This document shows, piece after piece, positions 1 through 11,223 of a stretch of DNA of 64,000 bases. Positions within the stretch are counted from its first letter, which is position 1. Every line of letters starts with the position of its first letter. The notes below the pieces were generated by a model, which saw nothing but the letters and a program-made list of their open reading frames with translations, was not told where the DNA came from and did not search any database. A program made the position numbers and the translations under genes. The stretch spans positions 57,472,015 through 57,536,014 of the forward strand of contig NC_057823.1 of NCBI RefSeq assembly GCF_910594005.1. The letters run 5' to 3'. The stretch comes from Cervus elaphus (Eukaryota; Chordata; Mammalia; Artiodactyla; Cervidae).

Positions 1-1091
1 ACCTCTCCCATGTGGGAAAGGTTGTCAAGTAGAATCTATTTACACGGTCACCTGAACATCTTTCCATCTCACTGGAGCCTTCCCCCCACAAGCAGGCTCT
101 TTCTTTTACAGCTCACAGTGGACCACTTGCTGAAAAAGAACTTACATTTTTTTTTTTTTCTTTTTAAAGTAAAGCCAACTGGAAACCTTTCCATTTACAT
201 TCTCAATTTACATTAAACAGTATCAAATATGCTAAGAAATGGCCTTAATTTTTTTTTGTTTATTTTGAAACTTTATGTTGGAAGAGAAAACAATGAGATA
301 CTGCAAGCCCTGAAAGAAGCAGATTAATTTATAATTAATAAAGTAATTCAGATCAATTCAGTTTGGTGGATAATCATGACTACTATGTGCAAAGACTGCC
401 AAGTTTGGTGGAAAACAGTGAAACAATAATATATCCTTGTCCCCAAGAGTTTCTAACCCAAACCTTATCTGAATTCCATTTTTCTGGGGCTGTCTGCTAA
501 CAGACACACCATCTGCAGGTTTCCAAATATCTGTACAATCAGCATGCTGTTTGTGGCACCCTTAGCAAGTGATGTCACTTCCACAAGCATAATGTGATAT
601 CACCACAACTGATTACTAACGGTCCTCTGGAAAGGATGGAGGGAGAGGACTGGGATGAAGGCACATGAACAAAGACATGCCTGTTACTCAGAAAGAGAAG
701 GAGCCATATAATTAAAATTGCTTAGAGAATAAAGTAGCTTCATTCCATCCACATCCTTTCAGATCCTCAATTTGCTTCAATTTTAAGTGCTAACATACCA
801 CTCTTAGTCATTTGTGTCCTAACACTCTTCACCTGAGGTACTTAATACAAATTTTAACATAGATTTACTCAGATATGAACCCATACACATTCAATTACCC
901 CCACACACAATCTAAATAAAGACAAAATATAGCATGTAAAAATGTAAGGAAGAGGGAGTTTTACATAAAAAATATGTAAAATAAACACTATTTTATTTAT
1001 AAATACGTAAGTAAAAATAAGCAAAAACCAACATCACTATTACAGACAACAGCTGGTATGATTTTGGGAATATCCTTCCTGACATCAGGTT
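1..1091. other. Unannotated AT-rich sequence
   Basis: No exon, RNA gene or transposon was recognised. There is a T-run near 149-160 and an AT-rich stretch at 900-1020. The only open frames are under 70 codons and show no recognisable composition. Confidence 0.5.
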
Positions 1092-1467
1092 AGTTCACTT
1101 CAGTCGCTCAGTCACGTCTGACTCTTTGCAACCCCATGGACTGCAGCACTCAAGGCTTCCCTGTCCATCATCAACTCGCAGAGCTTGCTCAAACTCATGT
1201 CCATCAAGTCAGTGATGCCATCCAACCAGCTCATCCTCTGTTGTCCCCTTCTCCTGCCTTCAATCTTTCCCAGCATCAGGGTCTTTTTCAATGAGTCAGT
1301 TCTTCACATCAGGTGGCCAAAATATTGGAGTTTCAACTTCAGCATCAGTCCTTCCAATGAATATTCAGAACTGATTTCCACTAGGATTGACTGGTTTGAG
1401 CTCCTTGCAGTCCAAGGGACTCTCATGAGTCTTTTCCAACACCACAGTTCAAAAGCATCAATTCTTT
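1092..1467 (-). mobile_element. BovB LINE (RTE clade), 3' end
   Basis: The plus strand reads as the complement of the BovB 3' end. It starts in the 'cagtcgctcagtcacgtctg' segment shared with Bov-A SINEs, runs through 'ccatggactgcagcac' and 'atgccatccaacc', and ends near 'aaaagcatcaattctt'. Only the last ~375 bp of the element are present, so it is a 5'-truncated copy. The minus strand still spells remnants of the ORF C-terminus (a PWTA-like motif) but with stops. No clear TSD was found. Confidence 0.93.
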
Positions 1468-2029
1468 TTTTGTCAAAGTGGGATAATAGCTGAAATTTTT
1501 TGGGAGGATTGAATAGGTCATGTGTGAAAATGATTGACTAATGGGTATGTAGGTGCTCAATAAAAATTAGACTTTCTTTAGTGCATGTAACCAGCTATAG
1601 GTATGTCAGAATTTAAAATGGGCTTCAGATTTTATATATTTTTGGTAGTTAATTATAGGTTTGATTTCCATACATAATTTCTCTTTAGTTAATTGTAAGT
1701 ATGTAAAAGTTTTGTTGCTGTTGTACTTTTTGTAGTGTATTATTATGATTTCCTTAAAATTCCTCAGTATGTATATCCAAGATGGAGAGAATTTGTTTCT
1801 TTAGAAAGCATAAGGATTTTGAAAATAGAAAGGATTTCAATACATTCTCAAATAAGAAAATACTTGAGTTGCTTGTAGAATATTTGAGAACTATACAATG
1901 ATAAAAATTGAAAAATGAAAATCTTTCTTTCCATATTCCAAAGACATTTTAGGATGTTGTCAGTTAATTTCTGTACATATCCATATTTTGTTTACATAAC
2001 TGAGATCGTATTATATTTGCTAAGATTTA
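1468..2029. other. Unannotated AT-rich sequence
   Basis: AT-rich with many T and A runs. Nothing recognised. Confidence 0.45.
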
Positions 2030-2420
2030 ATAAACATTTTATTTGATAAGATATTAGTCCTTTCTCATGATAAATATTTTTATAAGCATAATTTTTAATG
2101 ACTGAAAAATATGATAGTCGCTCAGAAGTGTCTGACTCTTCACAACCCTGTGGACTGTATCCCACTAGGCTCATCTGTCCATGGGATTCTCCAGGCAAGA
2201 ATACTGGAGTGGGTTGCCATGCCCTTCTCTAGGGGGTCTTCCTGACCAAGGGATCAAACCTGGGTCTCCTGCATTGTAGGAGGATTCTTTACCATCTGAG
2301 CCACCTAGGAAGATTGCAAAATAGTCAATTCAATAATCGTATAATTTACCAAACTGTTTACTATTTTTGAATGCTTAGATTGTTTCTAATTTAGGGCTAT
2401 TGCATAAATATATTTAACTA
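2030..2420 (-). mobile_element. Old L1-like fragment split by a Bov-tA
   Basis: Two weak fragments (2030-2114 and 2314-2420) flank the SINE at 2115-2313. The flanking words 'taatttttaatgactg' and 'agattgtttctaattt' resemble the antisense end of old L1 ORF2. The short near-repeat 'tgaaaaata' / 'tgcaaaata' on the two sides looks like the TSD of the SINE. Divergence is high, so the family call is tentative. Confidence 0.4.
2115..2313 (-). mobile_element. Bov-tA SINE
   Basis: Complete reverse-oriented Bov-tA. On the plus strand it runs from 'agtcgctcagaagtgtctg' through 'caagaatactggagtgggtt' to the tRNA-derived head 'gagccacctaggaag'. It is moderately diverged from consensus. Confidence 0.93.
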
Positions 2421-2473
2421 ACAAATATTTGTCTGCATTTTTTGTTGTTGTTGTTGTCTTCTTTGGTAACAAT

Positions 2474-3212
2474 CAGCTCAGTACAGTCGCTCAGTGGTGT
2501 CTGACTCTTTGCGACCCCATGGACTGCAGCACTCCAGGCCTCCCTGTCCATCACCAACTCCTGGAGTCTACTCAGACTCATTTCCATTGAGTTGGTGATG
2601 CCATCCAACCATCTCATCCTCTGCCATCCCCTTCTCCTCCACCTTCAATCTTTCCCAGTGTCAGGGTCTTTTCCAATGAGTCAGTTCTTTGCATCAGGTG
2701 GCCAAACTATTGGAGTTTCAGCTTCAACATCAGTTCTTCCAATGAATATTCAGGACTGATCTCTTTAGGATGGACTGGTTGGATCTCCTTGCATTCCAAG
2801 GGACTCTCAAGAGTCTTCTCCAACATCACAGTTCAAAACCAGCAATTCTTCGGCACTCAGCTTTCTTTACAATCCAACTCTCACATCCGTACATGACTAC
2901 TAGAAAAACCATAGCCTTGACTAGACAGACCGTTGTTAACAAAGTAATGTCTCTGCTTTTTAATATGCTGTCTAGGTTGGTCATAACTTTTCTTCCAAGG
3001 ACCAAGCATCTTTTAATTTCATGGCTACAGTCACTATCTGCAGTGATTTTGGAGCCCCCCCCCAAAAATAAAGTCTGCCGCTGTTTCCAACTTTTCCCCA
3101 TCTGTTTACCATGAAGTGATAGGACTGGATGGCATGATCTCAGTTTTCTGAATGTTGAGCTTTAAGCCACCTTTTTCACTCTCCTTCTTTCACTTTCATC
3201 AAGAGGCTCTTT
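2474..3212 (-). mobile_element. BovB LINE, 3' ~740 bp
   Basis: Reverse-oriented BovB covering the 3' UTR and the ORF2 C-terminal coding region. The minus strand at 2826-3101 still encodes the family's C-terminal block, including a KAMVF..VMYGCESW motif, in an open frame of about 90 codons. The copy ends near 'aagaggctctttag', so it is 5'-truncated before the reverse transcriptase core. A C-run sits at 3056-3063. Confidence 0.94.
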
Positions 3213-4194
3213 AGACATATCTCTCTTCATATATATTGTGTATACATTTTATATATTACATGTTGATCATATATAAAAATATATGTGCACAATACATATA
3301 TATGATCTATGAAGAGAAAGAAGGACTTTATAGAAGTACATATAACATGTATTACCTTTGTAAGATTTTTGCGCATTCATTTACTAGTGTGAATGATGCC
3401 AGAATCACTTATCATTGATGGAATTTCCCCCTCCACCCTCCTCTAGGAAGAGCTCACCTGGGCACACTCTGAAATCCCTCAGAGAAGCTTCCTTAGAAGG
3501 ACAAAATAATGGGAAATCATTGAGGAAACCCTCCCTCAGAAGAACTGGTGAGTGATAAGGGGCAGTTCATGCAATTGGACAAATTTTGTTTTGGGAATTT
3601 AGAGAAAAGCTGTCCCATCACCTAAAAGCTTTTTTAATGGTGGGTTGGGGCAGATGCCAGATGAGAGAAGACTGACCCTGTCTCAGACAGTATGTGGCTT
3701 TGTCAGTAACTCCACGGGGAGGCAGGATATGCTAAGTACACTGCAGTGTATTTCCCATAGGAGTGGAAGTCAAATAGACCACCCCTTTCCCACACACCCT
3801 CATATCCTGGCCATTCATGCTCCCGGCTTCCTTGGATTATCCAAAGGGATGGAAGGGCCTTTAAAGGAGATTCTGAATTTTCTACAATTATGGTAGGTGA
3901 AAACTCCAGCAATTAACTGAATAAAATAAAAGAGATGGAATTACATTTGTTCTCCAGGTTTGTAAAGCACTATCCATTGAACAGAACTGAGAGGAGTTAC
4001 ATAGAGCTGTAAACACATACCTTGATTTAGGTATTGCCAGGGCTACTGTGTTGTTCAACTCCACTGTACAGCCGCCACATAATGCTTGTGGCTCAGGGTG
4101 GTGCTAATAAATGTACAGAAATTATATTTGTTATTTTTCTACTTGTTATTATAGAAATGTTACTGTATGTGAAAGTACTTTATAGTATTTAAAG
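3213..4194. other. Unannotated; AT-rich simple sequence at 3225-3305
   Basis: 3225-3305 is a degenerate (AT)n-rich stretch with many 'atatat' words. The remainder is unique sequence with no recognised gene or repeat. Short open frames on both strands overlap at 3645-3912 and are not convincing. Confidence 0.45.
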
Positions 4195-4390
4195 CCTCAG
4201 AGTGCTACATTGTATAAAGTCACCATAATTTATCTAATCAATCTTCTATTGATGTGCGTTTTAATCTACTATTTTCCTATTCCAATAATGCTATAATGAG
4301 CATCTTTTTACACATATTCTTGTGCATTTTCTACTTGTTTAACTTTAGGTCAGTACCTAGAATCAGAATTGATTGATAAAAAAAAAATTC
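4195..4390 (-). mobile_element. Old L1M fragment (ORF2 end)
   Basis: The words 'accataatttatctaatc', 'ttctattgatg' and 'aataatgctataatgagcat' match the antisense of the widely spread L1M ORF2 terminal segment. It is strongly diverged. Confidence 0.55.
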
Positions 4391-5470
4391 CTATTTAAAA
4401 TTGATGCATTTTTATCTTCCATGGCTTCAAATGTTTATCAGCTCATGCACAGATGAAAAATAACTATTAGCCTGATTTGTAGTTTGTTTTCTTTGTTAAT
4501 GTATGGCCAGGGTTTGAATGTCCCCTTACTCAAGCCAGTTCTGTAGGTATGTGCATCTATGTGCATTTGAATTGTGATGGGGAGGGAATTTAGTGGCTTT
4601 GCTGATATACTAGCAAGCTGTGCACCAACACTTTTGCCTCCTGGGCACCTGGCTTGACACCACATTACCCAGTTTTCCTTATGGCTAATTGTGATCATGG
4701 GACTGGGACCTGGACAAGGAAAATAGGAAGAAATTTGTATCACTTTGAGTCCTTGCCCTTAAAAATGCTCCTACAGAAATCGCAAATATTTTTTGCTTTT
4801 CCCATCTACCTGATGAGTGCAGAGTTACAGGAGACCCTGAATTATTGTGTGAAATGAGGCCACCCTCCACCATCAATCCTTTCCTTGCCATCTATGTACC
4901 TCAGGCAGTGAAAAACTGATTTTTATTGTTAATACAATAATAGCCCCTGGCTTAGGAATTGTTCTTTTTATAGCAGTTACCCTACTGTGACTACCACAGA
5001 TGCTCTGTTTCAGATGTTGATACCTTCTGAGATGTTGCCAGTATTAGCCAATCTAACTTATGTTCCTTTTAACAAGAAATTTATGACTAGGGCAGATCAA
5101 ACCATGTGAATTAGTCAGGGGATTGTATCCGAAACTGGGTTAAATGAGCCATATTTAGGCAAGAGGCTAAAAGAAAGCTTAGAACCACACAGAAATATTA
5201 ATTGAAAAGTGGTGTATGTCCTCTCCATAGCAAGAGTTGGAATTTTGTTCACAAATACTCCGGTGGTGTGTGTGCTGCTAGTAGCTTCTCATTTGTGGTT
5301 TCCAAAGACTGCCCGATCACAAGCAGGGTCAGGGTAAATGTTGAGGATTTGTGGAAAGAGCATGTGTCAGAAGTCTGGGACCCAGTTTCCAGGCTGCATC
5401 TGCCATTAAAATGCTGTGATCTTGGAAAAATAACTTTCCTTCTCAAGGTATGCATGTGTGTTTGTGTCTT
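4391..5470. other. Unannotated unique sequence
   Basis: No repeat or gene recognised. Open frames of 100 codons or fewer on both strands (4438-4743 minus and 5202-5570 plus) show no known motif. Confidence 0.45.
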
Positions 5471-5543
5471 TAGACGCTCAGCCGTGTCTGACTCTGTGTG
5501 TCTCTGTGGACAGTCAGGCTCCTCTCTCCATGGGATTTCCTCC
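5471..5543 (-). mobile_element. Bov-A SINE fragment
   Basis: A 73-bp antisense fragment ('cgctcagccgtgtctgac' to 'ccatgggatttcctcc') of the Bov-A 3' part. The tRNA-like head is missing. Confidence 0.75.
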
Positions 5544-5844
5544 TGTAAAAAAATCATTGTGACAAACTAGATGTGAGATTGCAAACAATATACATATTGT
5601 TTATGAACTCTGATCATGGGTCTTTGTTGGAAACAATTCTGATACAACATTAAGACTTTAAAAAAGTGTCACATTTTCAGTGCCAAGCAAGGTCTTGGAG
5701 TGGCGTATGAGTCATGTTTTGTCAGGTCTGTATTTAGTGAGTCTTTGGATCCTAAAAAGGGCATTCATTGTTCATTTTTATATTTAAATTTTATTTCAGT
5801 GTCTCCGATCCAATAACATGGTAGAAGGCTACAGGTTAATATGG

Positions 5845-6065
5845 GGAGTGATATGCTATGAGTATGAGCTTTAAAGTTTAATAAACCAAGTTCAAATCTT
5901 TGTTCTACTATCTTGTTTGTGACATTTGAGGCAAATAATTTATTCTTTCTATGCATCACATATGTCATCTTCAAATGTCAGAAACATTATCTATCCCATA
6001 GGTTCTTATTGCAATAAAATGAAAATAGTGTCTATAAAAAGTTCAGTGCCAAACTTGCTACCTGC
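5845..6065 (+). mobile_element. MIR SINE
   Basis: Sense MIR. 'gagctttaaagttt..aagttcaaatctttg' corresponds to the tRNA-like and core region, and later text matches the 'cctcatctgtaaaat' and 'aaagttcagtgcc' parts. Old and diverged. Confidence 0.65.
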
Positions 6066-6289
6066 TAAATATTGCACATGTGGCAATCAGTCTTGTAGTC
6101 AGTGTCAGGAAGGAGAATGTTAAGTGGGACAGCATGAGGGGATGGGTGAGGTAGCTCTTGTAAAAATTCTCCATAAACATGGCTATGGACTGAGAATTGA
6201 GAAACTCAACAGTGCCTGGGTAAATATGGATTTCATAACATCTTGCCAAATTCTCTATGAATTAAGACCCCTCGTCTTAGCCCTTTTTG

Positions 6290-6655
6290 TCCTCTCCTAA
6301 GTCATAATTTTCTTTTCTGTAAAATGAGGATAACAAGTTGTAACTTCCTTTTATTGACCGATTACTATCTGGCAGGTATGGTGCTAGGATCTTTATATTC
6401 ATTGTGCTATACAATCCTGAGATGAGCCCAGGAAGGCAAATTTATTAGCCCTGTGATAAAATGGAGGCTTACTGTGCTCTGGTTCAGTCAGGTAGAATGT
6501 GGAAGAGCTGAGATTAGAACCCCAGCCTACCTGAATCCAAGGGTGATCATAAATACCCACCATGTTACCTGTCTCAGAGCATTGTTTTAGGGTTAAATGG
6601 AGGAAAATGCTCAATGTCATGCCTGATACATATGTGCTTATAGAGAATAGTTATT
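6290..6655 (+). mobile_element. MIR SINE, interrupted by another MIR
   Basis: The left part, 6290-6345, contains 'ttttctgtaaaatgagg'. The right part, 6555-6655, reads like the MIR 3' end ('gggttaaatggagg', 'cctgatacatatgtgctta'). Together they form one sense MIR opened by the antisense MIR between them. Confidence 0.6.
6346..6550 (-). mobile_element. MIR SINE nested in a MIR
   Basis: Antisense MIR with the order expected for the complement: 'ctggcaggtatggtgctagg', then an 'atcctgagatgag' segment, then 'agagctgagattagaacccc'. Its orientation is opposite to the flanking halves. Confidence 0.68.
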
Positions 6656-7059
6656 GTTCTTCCCTCTGATTCTTAGTATAACTTTCAAGCCATCGTAAAG
6701 GGTGTCCATAGGAATAACTTTCTTGCCTTAATGGTGTGACCTCATCTATCAGACCGTGATGCTTAGCTATAGAGTTTCATGTTGAAATGACATTTTTAGA
6801 TCCAACCAAGACCTGATTTTTGTGAAACATTTTAGTCACCAATCACTTCCATGTTCTCCTCTTAAAAGTTTTATCAAAATTGTATATGCTTCCAATGACC
6901 ACACTAGCACATGGCTACATCCATTAAGCTGCTTCTAAAGGTGAAAGACAATACCCCAAAAGTCCACAGAGGAGGTTTGTGCAACCTCAGTATTTGTTCT
7001 GTTCCCAAATAAAGTCTGAGAAAGGAACACCTACCCTCACACTGGTACCTATAGGGAAA
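6656..7059. other. Unannotated unique sequence
   Basis: No recognised repeat or gene. Confidence 0.45.
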
Positions 7060-7084
7060 ACACACACACACACATACACACAAC
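7060..7084. repeat. (CA)n microsatellite
   Basis: About 25 bp of CA dinucleotides with one 'ta' interruption, just upstream of an antisense SINE. Confidence 0.9.
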
Positions 7085-7091
7085 ACGCCTC

Positions 7092-7310
7092 GTGTGCTCA
7101 GTCACTCAGTTGTGTCCAACTCTTTGTGACCCCATGGACTGTACCCGCCAGGGTCCTCTGCCCATGGCATTCTCCAGGCAAGAATACTGGAGTGGGTTGC
7201 CCTCCTCCAGGGGATCTTCCCTATCCAGGAATCAAACGTGCATCTCTTGCATCTCCTTGCGTTGGCAGGTGGATTTTTTTTTTTTTTAACCACTGAGCTA
7301 CCTGGGAAGA
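7092..7310 (-). mobile_element. Bov-tA SINE with internal T-run
   Basis: Complete reverse-oriented Bov-tA. The consensus 'gtggattctttaccactgag' near the head has been replaced by a T-run of about 15 at 7274-7288. A small internal duplication ('catctcttgcatctccttgc') adds length. Confidence 0.93.
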
Positions 7311-7534
7311 CTGAAATATACCTTATCCTACAGCTAAAAATTCAGTATCTTCTTTCATCTTTTTTCAGCATAGTTATTTCCTTTGTTGGTTTGTTTTCTT
7401 TAAAAGGCTGAACTAATGGGCTTTTCCTCTCTGTGGCTCATGAAATGAAAACCTTTACTGCTTTACATATTGTATTTTGTGAAAGCAATCAGTTCTCACA
7501 GCCAATTCATAAGAATTCTAAGTCTGTAATAGAA

Positions 7535-7760
7535 AGAACTGCTATTTGTAGACCTTGTATAATACTGTGCACCACATAATCAAGTCAATGTTTTATATAA
7601 CACAACAGCCTTGTGAAAAGGTACTGTCATTGTCTTGTGTTACCAAAGAAGGCAATGAGACTTAGAGAAATTCAATCACTCCCTAATAGCACACAACCAA
7701 AAAGGAACAGGGGCTTCCAGCTCCTATATTCTGAGCATTTGACTATTGTACCTAGTTCTT
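7535..7760 (-). mobile_element. MIR SINE
   Basis: Antisense MIR. 'gaaggcaatgagacttagag' corresponds to the 'gaggaaactgaggctcagag' complement of the MIR core. It is followed by 'aatagcacacaacc' and a 3' flank typical of the tRNA-like part. Confidence 0.68.
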
Positions 7761-7809
7761 TTTTACCACTCTATTTTTACTGCTGAATCCATATAAGATA
7801 AATATTAAA

Positions 7810-8060
7810 AATAAGAGCTTATATTTATTGAGTGTTTAGTGTGTGCTGTATACTATTTTACATTATTTATATCATAATTCCTTTTTCTCTTATCACAACC
7901 TATGAATTATGTATATTATTTGTTCCCATATTATAGATTGCTACTGAAACATGAAGAACTGAGATTGCTTGTCCAAGGTTATACAGATGAGTTAGTAATA
8001 GATCTTAGATTTGTACCAAGTCAGTGTAACTGCAAAGTTGATGCATTTAACCACACAGGG
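7810..8060 (-). mobile_element. MIR SINE
   Basis: Antisense MIR: 'tatttattgagtgtttagtg', then 'gaactgagattgcttg', then 'tccaaggttatacagatgag'. It lies directly next to the previous antisense MIR, which suggests two independent insertions or an old tandem pair. Confidence 0.7.
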
Positions 8061-9070
8061 TACCACCTGGAGTAAAAGTGTAGAGATTTCTTTAGTCCTC
8101 TGTTTGAACCTACTTAACATAAACACTGTCTTGTATTTTTCCATTCCCAAAGAGTATATACTATTTCAACACATTTTCTTTTTCAGTCTTACTAATAAGA
8201 AAAGTTTCATCTTCTCTCAGAAGAGGCTATGGAGATATACATATATTTCTATGAGCTTATTCCACACACACAAAGAGAGCAGACATCATTTATTTATCTC
8301 AGAAGAAGTCTGAAAATCCCAGGACTCCAAATACTCCTCAAGTAGAAATTTTAAAAGAAAAAATATGTTTCTATTTTTGCCTGCCTTTCTATTCCCAGAG
8401 TTCTTTGCTTTTCACTCTCAACTGCATGGCCAACTCCATGGCTTTTGTAGAACACTGACTCATTGTAATGAGCAATTGCATTTCCTATTGTTTTACTCAG
8501 AACAAGTATGCACTCTAGTTCTTCTTTTACTTCTGGTTTTCTTGGTTGTTGTTGTTTTGTTGGTTTTTTTGTTTTTTTTTGTTTTTTGTTTTAGTTTTCA
8601 CATCACCTACTGGTTTGCGGGCTCCATAATATGCTTTTGATGAGGTAGGATGCATTTGGAAATGACCAAGAAGACTAATAATAGCTCATGACAACCACAG
8701 CTATCTGCCATCACTTGAGATTCCCCTGGAATATGTGCCCTTAGAATCCCACTGCCCCACACTCCTTGTCATCTTGCCTAAACCCTCTCAACAGTTTTTC
8801 CTTTATCTAACACCAGGATCACTAAGAGCATTTTGTTTAATTGGACAATTGAAAGGTCGGGATATTTTTGTCCCAGTGTTAATAGGGTCATAGAATTCAG
8901 TGGCAGGAATGATGAATATGGAATCAAAACTTCTCCATTCTAATGTGACTGTCTAGTTATAAGATCTGGCTATTTTCCCTAAAATTGGATATAGAATGGT
9001 TGTTACACATGATTCAAAAGGCTTTTGGACATTCACCTTCAGTAAAGCTTTCCTCTCTTTAGTGAGGCTG
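8061..9070. other. Unannotated; T-rich tract at 8515-8596
   Basis: 8515-8596 is a T-rich tract with (GTT)n and (GTTTT)n-like runs. The remainder is unique AT-rich sequence. Confidence 0.45.
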
Positions 9071-9082
9071 AGGATGGGTGAG

Positions 9083-9297
9083 AAAGTGAAAGTGTTAGTA
9101 GCTCAGTCATGTCTGATTCTTTGCAACCCCATGGACTATAGCCCACCAGGCTCCTCTGTCCATGGGATTTCCCAGGCAAGAATATTGGAGTGGGTTGCCA
9201 TGCCCTCCTCCAGGGGCTCTTCCCCACCCAGGGATCAAATCCAGGTCTCCTGCATTGCAGGTGGATTCTTTACCATCTTGAGCCACCTGGGAAGCCC
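9083..9297 (-). mobile_element. Bov-tA SINE with 12-bp TSD
   Basis: Complete reverse-oriented Bov-tA, from 'aaagtgaaagtgttag' to 'gagccacctgggaagccc'. It is flanked by a TSD: 'aggatgggtgag' at 9071-9082 and 'aggataggtgag' at 9299-9310 (one mismatch). The TSD fixes both ends. Confidence 0.96.
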
Positions 9298-9369
9298 TAG
9301 GATAGGTGAGAGCCAGAATCAGTGGTCTGTGCCACTACTAGAAGCATAAGCCAATTGACAGACTCCATC

Positions 9370-10560
9370 ACTGATTAAACAACATTTACTGACCACTTGC
9401 TATGTATCAACCACTTTACTAGGTACCAAAAAGAGGGAGAGGAATAAGGCACAATGAATCAGTCAAAGCTGCTTGTGGAATCCTCTTACACACTGGCCAT
9501 TGTGATAGGTCCTAAGCTCACATCTGTGGAAGGCTGTGTAGTATAGCCTCCTAGAAGCCAAGCAAACAGGAAATTTAAACATAATGAAGGAGAAAAAAAA
9601 TATAGCATCCTAAGGATCCTATATTTTTTCAAAATATCAAAGGGATGTTTGATTCAGATTAGTGGTATAAGGAAAGGCTTTGCAAAGGAGGTACCATGTA
9701 GAGTGATATCCAAAGAAAGGTATGTTCATTTTCTAGGGTGGTTGTAACAGTCCCACAAACTAGTTAAAGCAACAGACATGTAATCTCACAGGTCAGGAGG
9801 CTGGAAATCCAAAATAAAAGTGTCCACATAGGTTCCTTCCAGAGCTTCTGAGACAGAATCTGTCCCGTGCCTCTCCTGTAGTTACAGGAAATCCTTGGTG
9901 TTCCTTGGCTTATAAATGCATCACTCCAACCTCTGATTCCACCTTCATATTGCCTTCTTCTCTATGTGTCCTTTTCTTTCTTACGGGAATATCCTTGTTG
10001 GACTTAGTACCCATCTGATCTAATATCATCTCATCTCAGTAATTATCTTAATTGCTTCTGCAAAGACCCTATTTACAAATAAGGTTTTATTCTGCGAGTC
10101 CAGATAGACACGAATGGCTGGGGGACATTATTCAATGCAAAGGAGTAGGAACTATTTCAGAGCACAACTGGTGAAAGGGCATTCTAGGCAAAGAGAATGA
10201 AATACAAAAGGCCTAGAATGAAGAAAGAGCGTGGCACCCTCAGGAAATGTTTTAAAAAAATCAAATTTGCTGAAAAACTGCAGGCTAGGGAAAGTTGAAA
10301 GAGATAAGAGATGACCAGAAAGTAGAGTTTGTAAATTAAGCCAAAAGATTTGGATTTTTTTTCTGAGAGTAATGAGGGACAATGATGTTTGGGATAAAAA
10401 ATTAATATGATACATACTGTGCTTCAGAGAGACCATCCTGGCCTTGAGCAGAGAATTTATCTTAAAGACAGTTGAGGACAAGGCTCTAGTTGGGAGGTTG
10501 CTGCTGGAGTGGAGATGAGAGAGGATGGGGATGTGAGTCATAGGAATGGCTTTGGAGAAG
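9370..10560 (-). mobile_element. LINE L2 remnant split by a MaLR LTR
   Basis: Antisense L2 3' region in two parts, 9370-9721 and 10141-10560. Recognised words in the expected order are 'catttactgaccacttgcta', 'gggcattctaggcaaagaga' and 'ggcctagaatgaagaaagag'. The interruption at 9722-10140 is an LTR. Confidence 0.65.
9722..10140 (-). mobile_element. Solo LTR, ERVL-MaLR (MLT1-like)
   Basis: Antisense LTR of about 420 bp. It starts 'tgttcattttctagggtgg', and the order 'taatctcacaggtcaggagg', 'ccttggtgttccttggctta', 'cccatctgatctaatatcat' and 'gggggacattattcaatg' is that of an antisense MLT1. No internal retroviral region is present, as expected after LTR-LTR recombination. It sits inside an L2, so it is younger than that L2. 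The 'aaagg' words at both edges are compatible with a 5-bp TSD. Confidence 0.75.
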
Positions 10561-10624
10561 GAGACAAGTTAGGTATTTGGGAAAGAAACAAGATATTTGG
10601 TTTAAAAGGACTTAGGGGACTTTA

Positions 10625-11015
10625 CACTTAAAAACATGTAACTATGTGTGGTGATAGATGTTAAAACTTCCTTTGGTAATCATTTATCAATACATGCTGC
10701 TGCTGCTGAGTTGCTTCAGTCATGTCCGACTCTGTGTGACCCTATGGACTGCAGCCTGTCAGGCTTCTCTGTCCATGGGGTTCTCCAGGCAAAATACTGG
10801 AGTGGGTTGTCATGCCCTCCTCCAGGGGATCATCCTGACCCAGGGATCGAACCCAGGTCTCCTGAATTATAGGCAGATTCTTTACTGCTGAGCCACCGGG
10901 GAAGCCCTGTGTAATACATACATCTATCAAATTGTTGCAGTGTACATCTTAAACTAATACAAATTTGTGTGTCAAGTACATCTCAATAAAAATGGTGGGG
11001 AAAGCAAGAAAAAAG
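10625..11015 (+). mobile_element. L1M 3' end split by a Bov-tA
   Basis: The left part (10625-10695) contains 'tatgtgtggtgatagatg'. The right part (10909-11015) ends with 'cagtgtacatcttaaac' and 'gtacatctcaataaaaatgg', the typical terminus of an old L1M in sense. The two halves become continuous when the SINE and one TSD copy are removed. Confidence 0.7.
10696..10908 (-). mobile_element. Bov-tA SINE with 7-bp TSD
   Basis: Complete reverse-oriented copy, from '(tgc)n' at 10696 to 'gccaccggggaagccc'. The TSD 'aatacat' lies at 10689-10695 and 10913-10919. It is inserted in an L1M 3' end. Confidence 0.95.
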
Positions 11016-11177
11016 GGAATGAAGGACTTGCACAGGTTACGTTTCAAGGGAAGGCAGAGATGTACAGATTTCTATATGCCTTAATTTCTGAGGGATTTTT
11101 TCTCCTAGTACCTGACTTAATTTCTGACTGATTATAGTGATTTTCCTTGGAGATAAAAGTGTTTAATATAAAGAGTG

Positions 11178-11213
11178 TCTCAAAAAAAAAAAAAATTAAA
11201 AAAAAATAAATAA
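11178..11213 (+). mobile_element. Poly(A)-only retroinsertion
   Basis: A 36-bp A-rich tract (two A-runs and 'aataaataa') is bounded by the direct repeat 'ataaagagtg' at 11168-11177 and 11214-11223. No SINE or LINE body is present. This looks like an insertion truncated down to its tail. Confidence 0.6.
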
Positions 11214-11223
11214 ATAAAGAGTG

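Noticed and set aside
9722..10140. Endogenous retrovirus provirus
   Set aside because: Only a single MaLR-type LTR is present, with no internal gag, pol or env-like sequence nearby.
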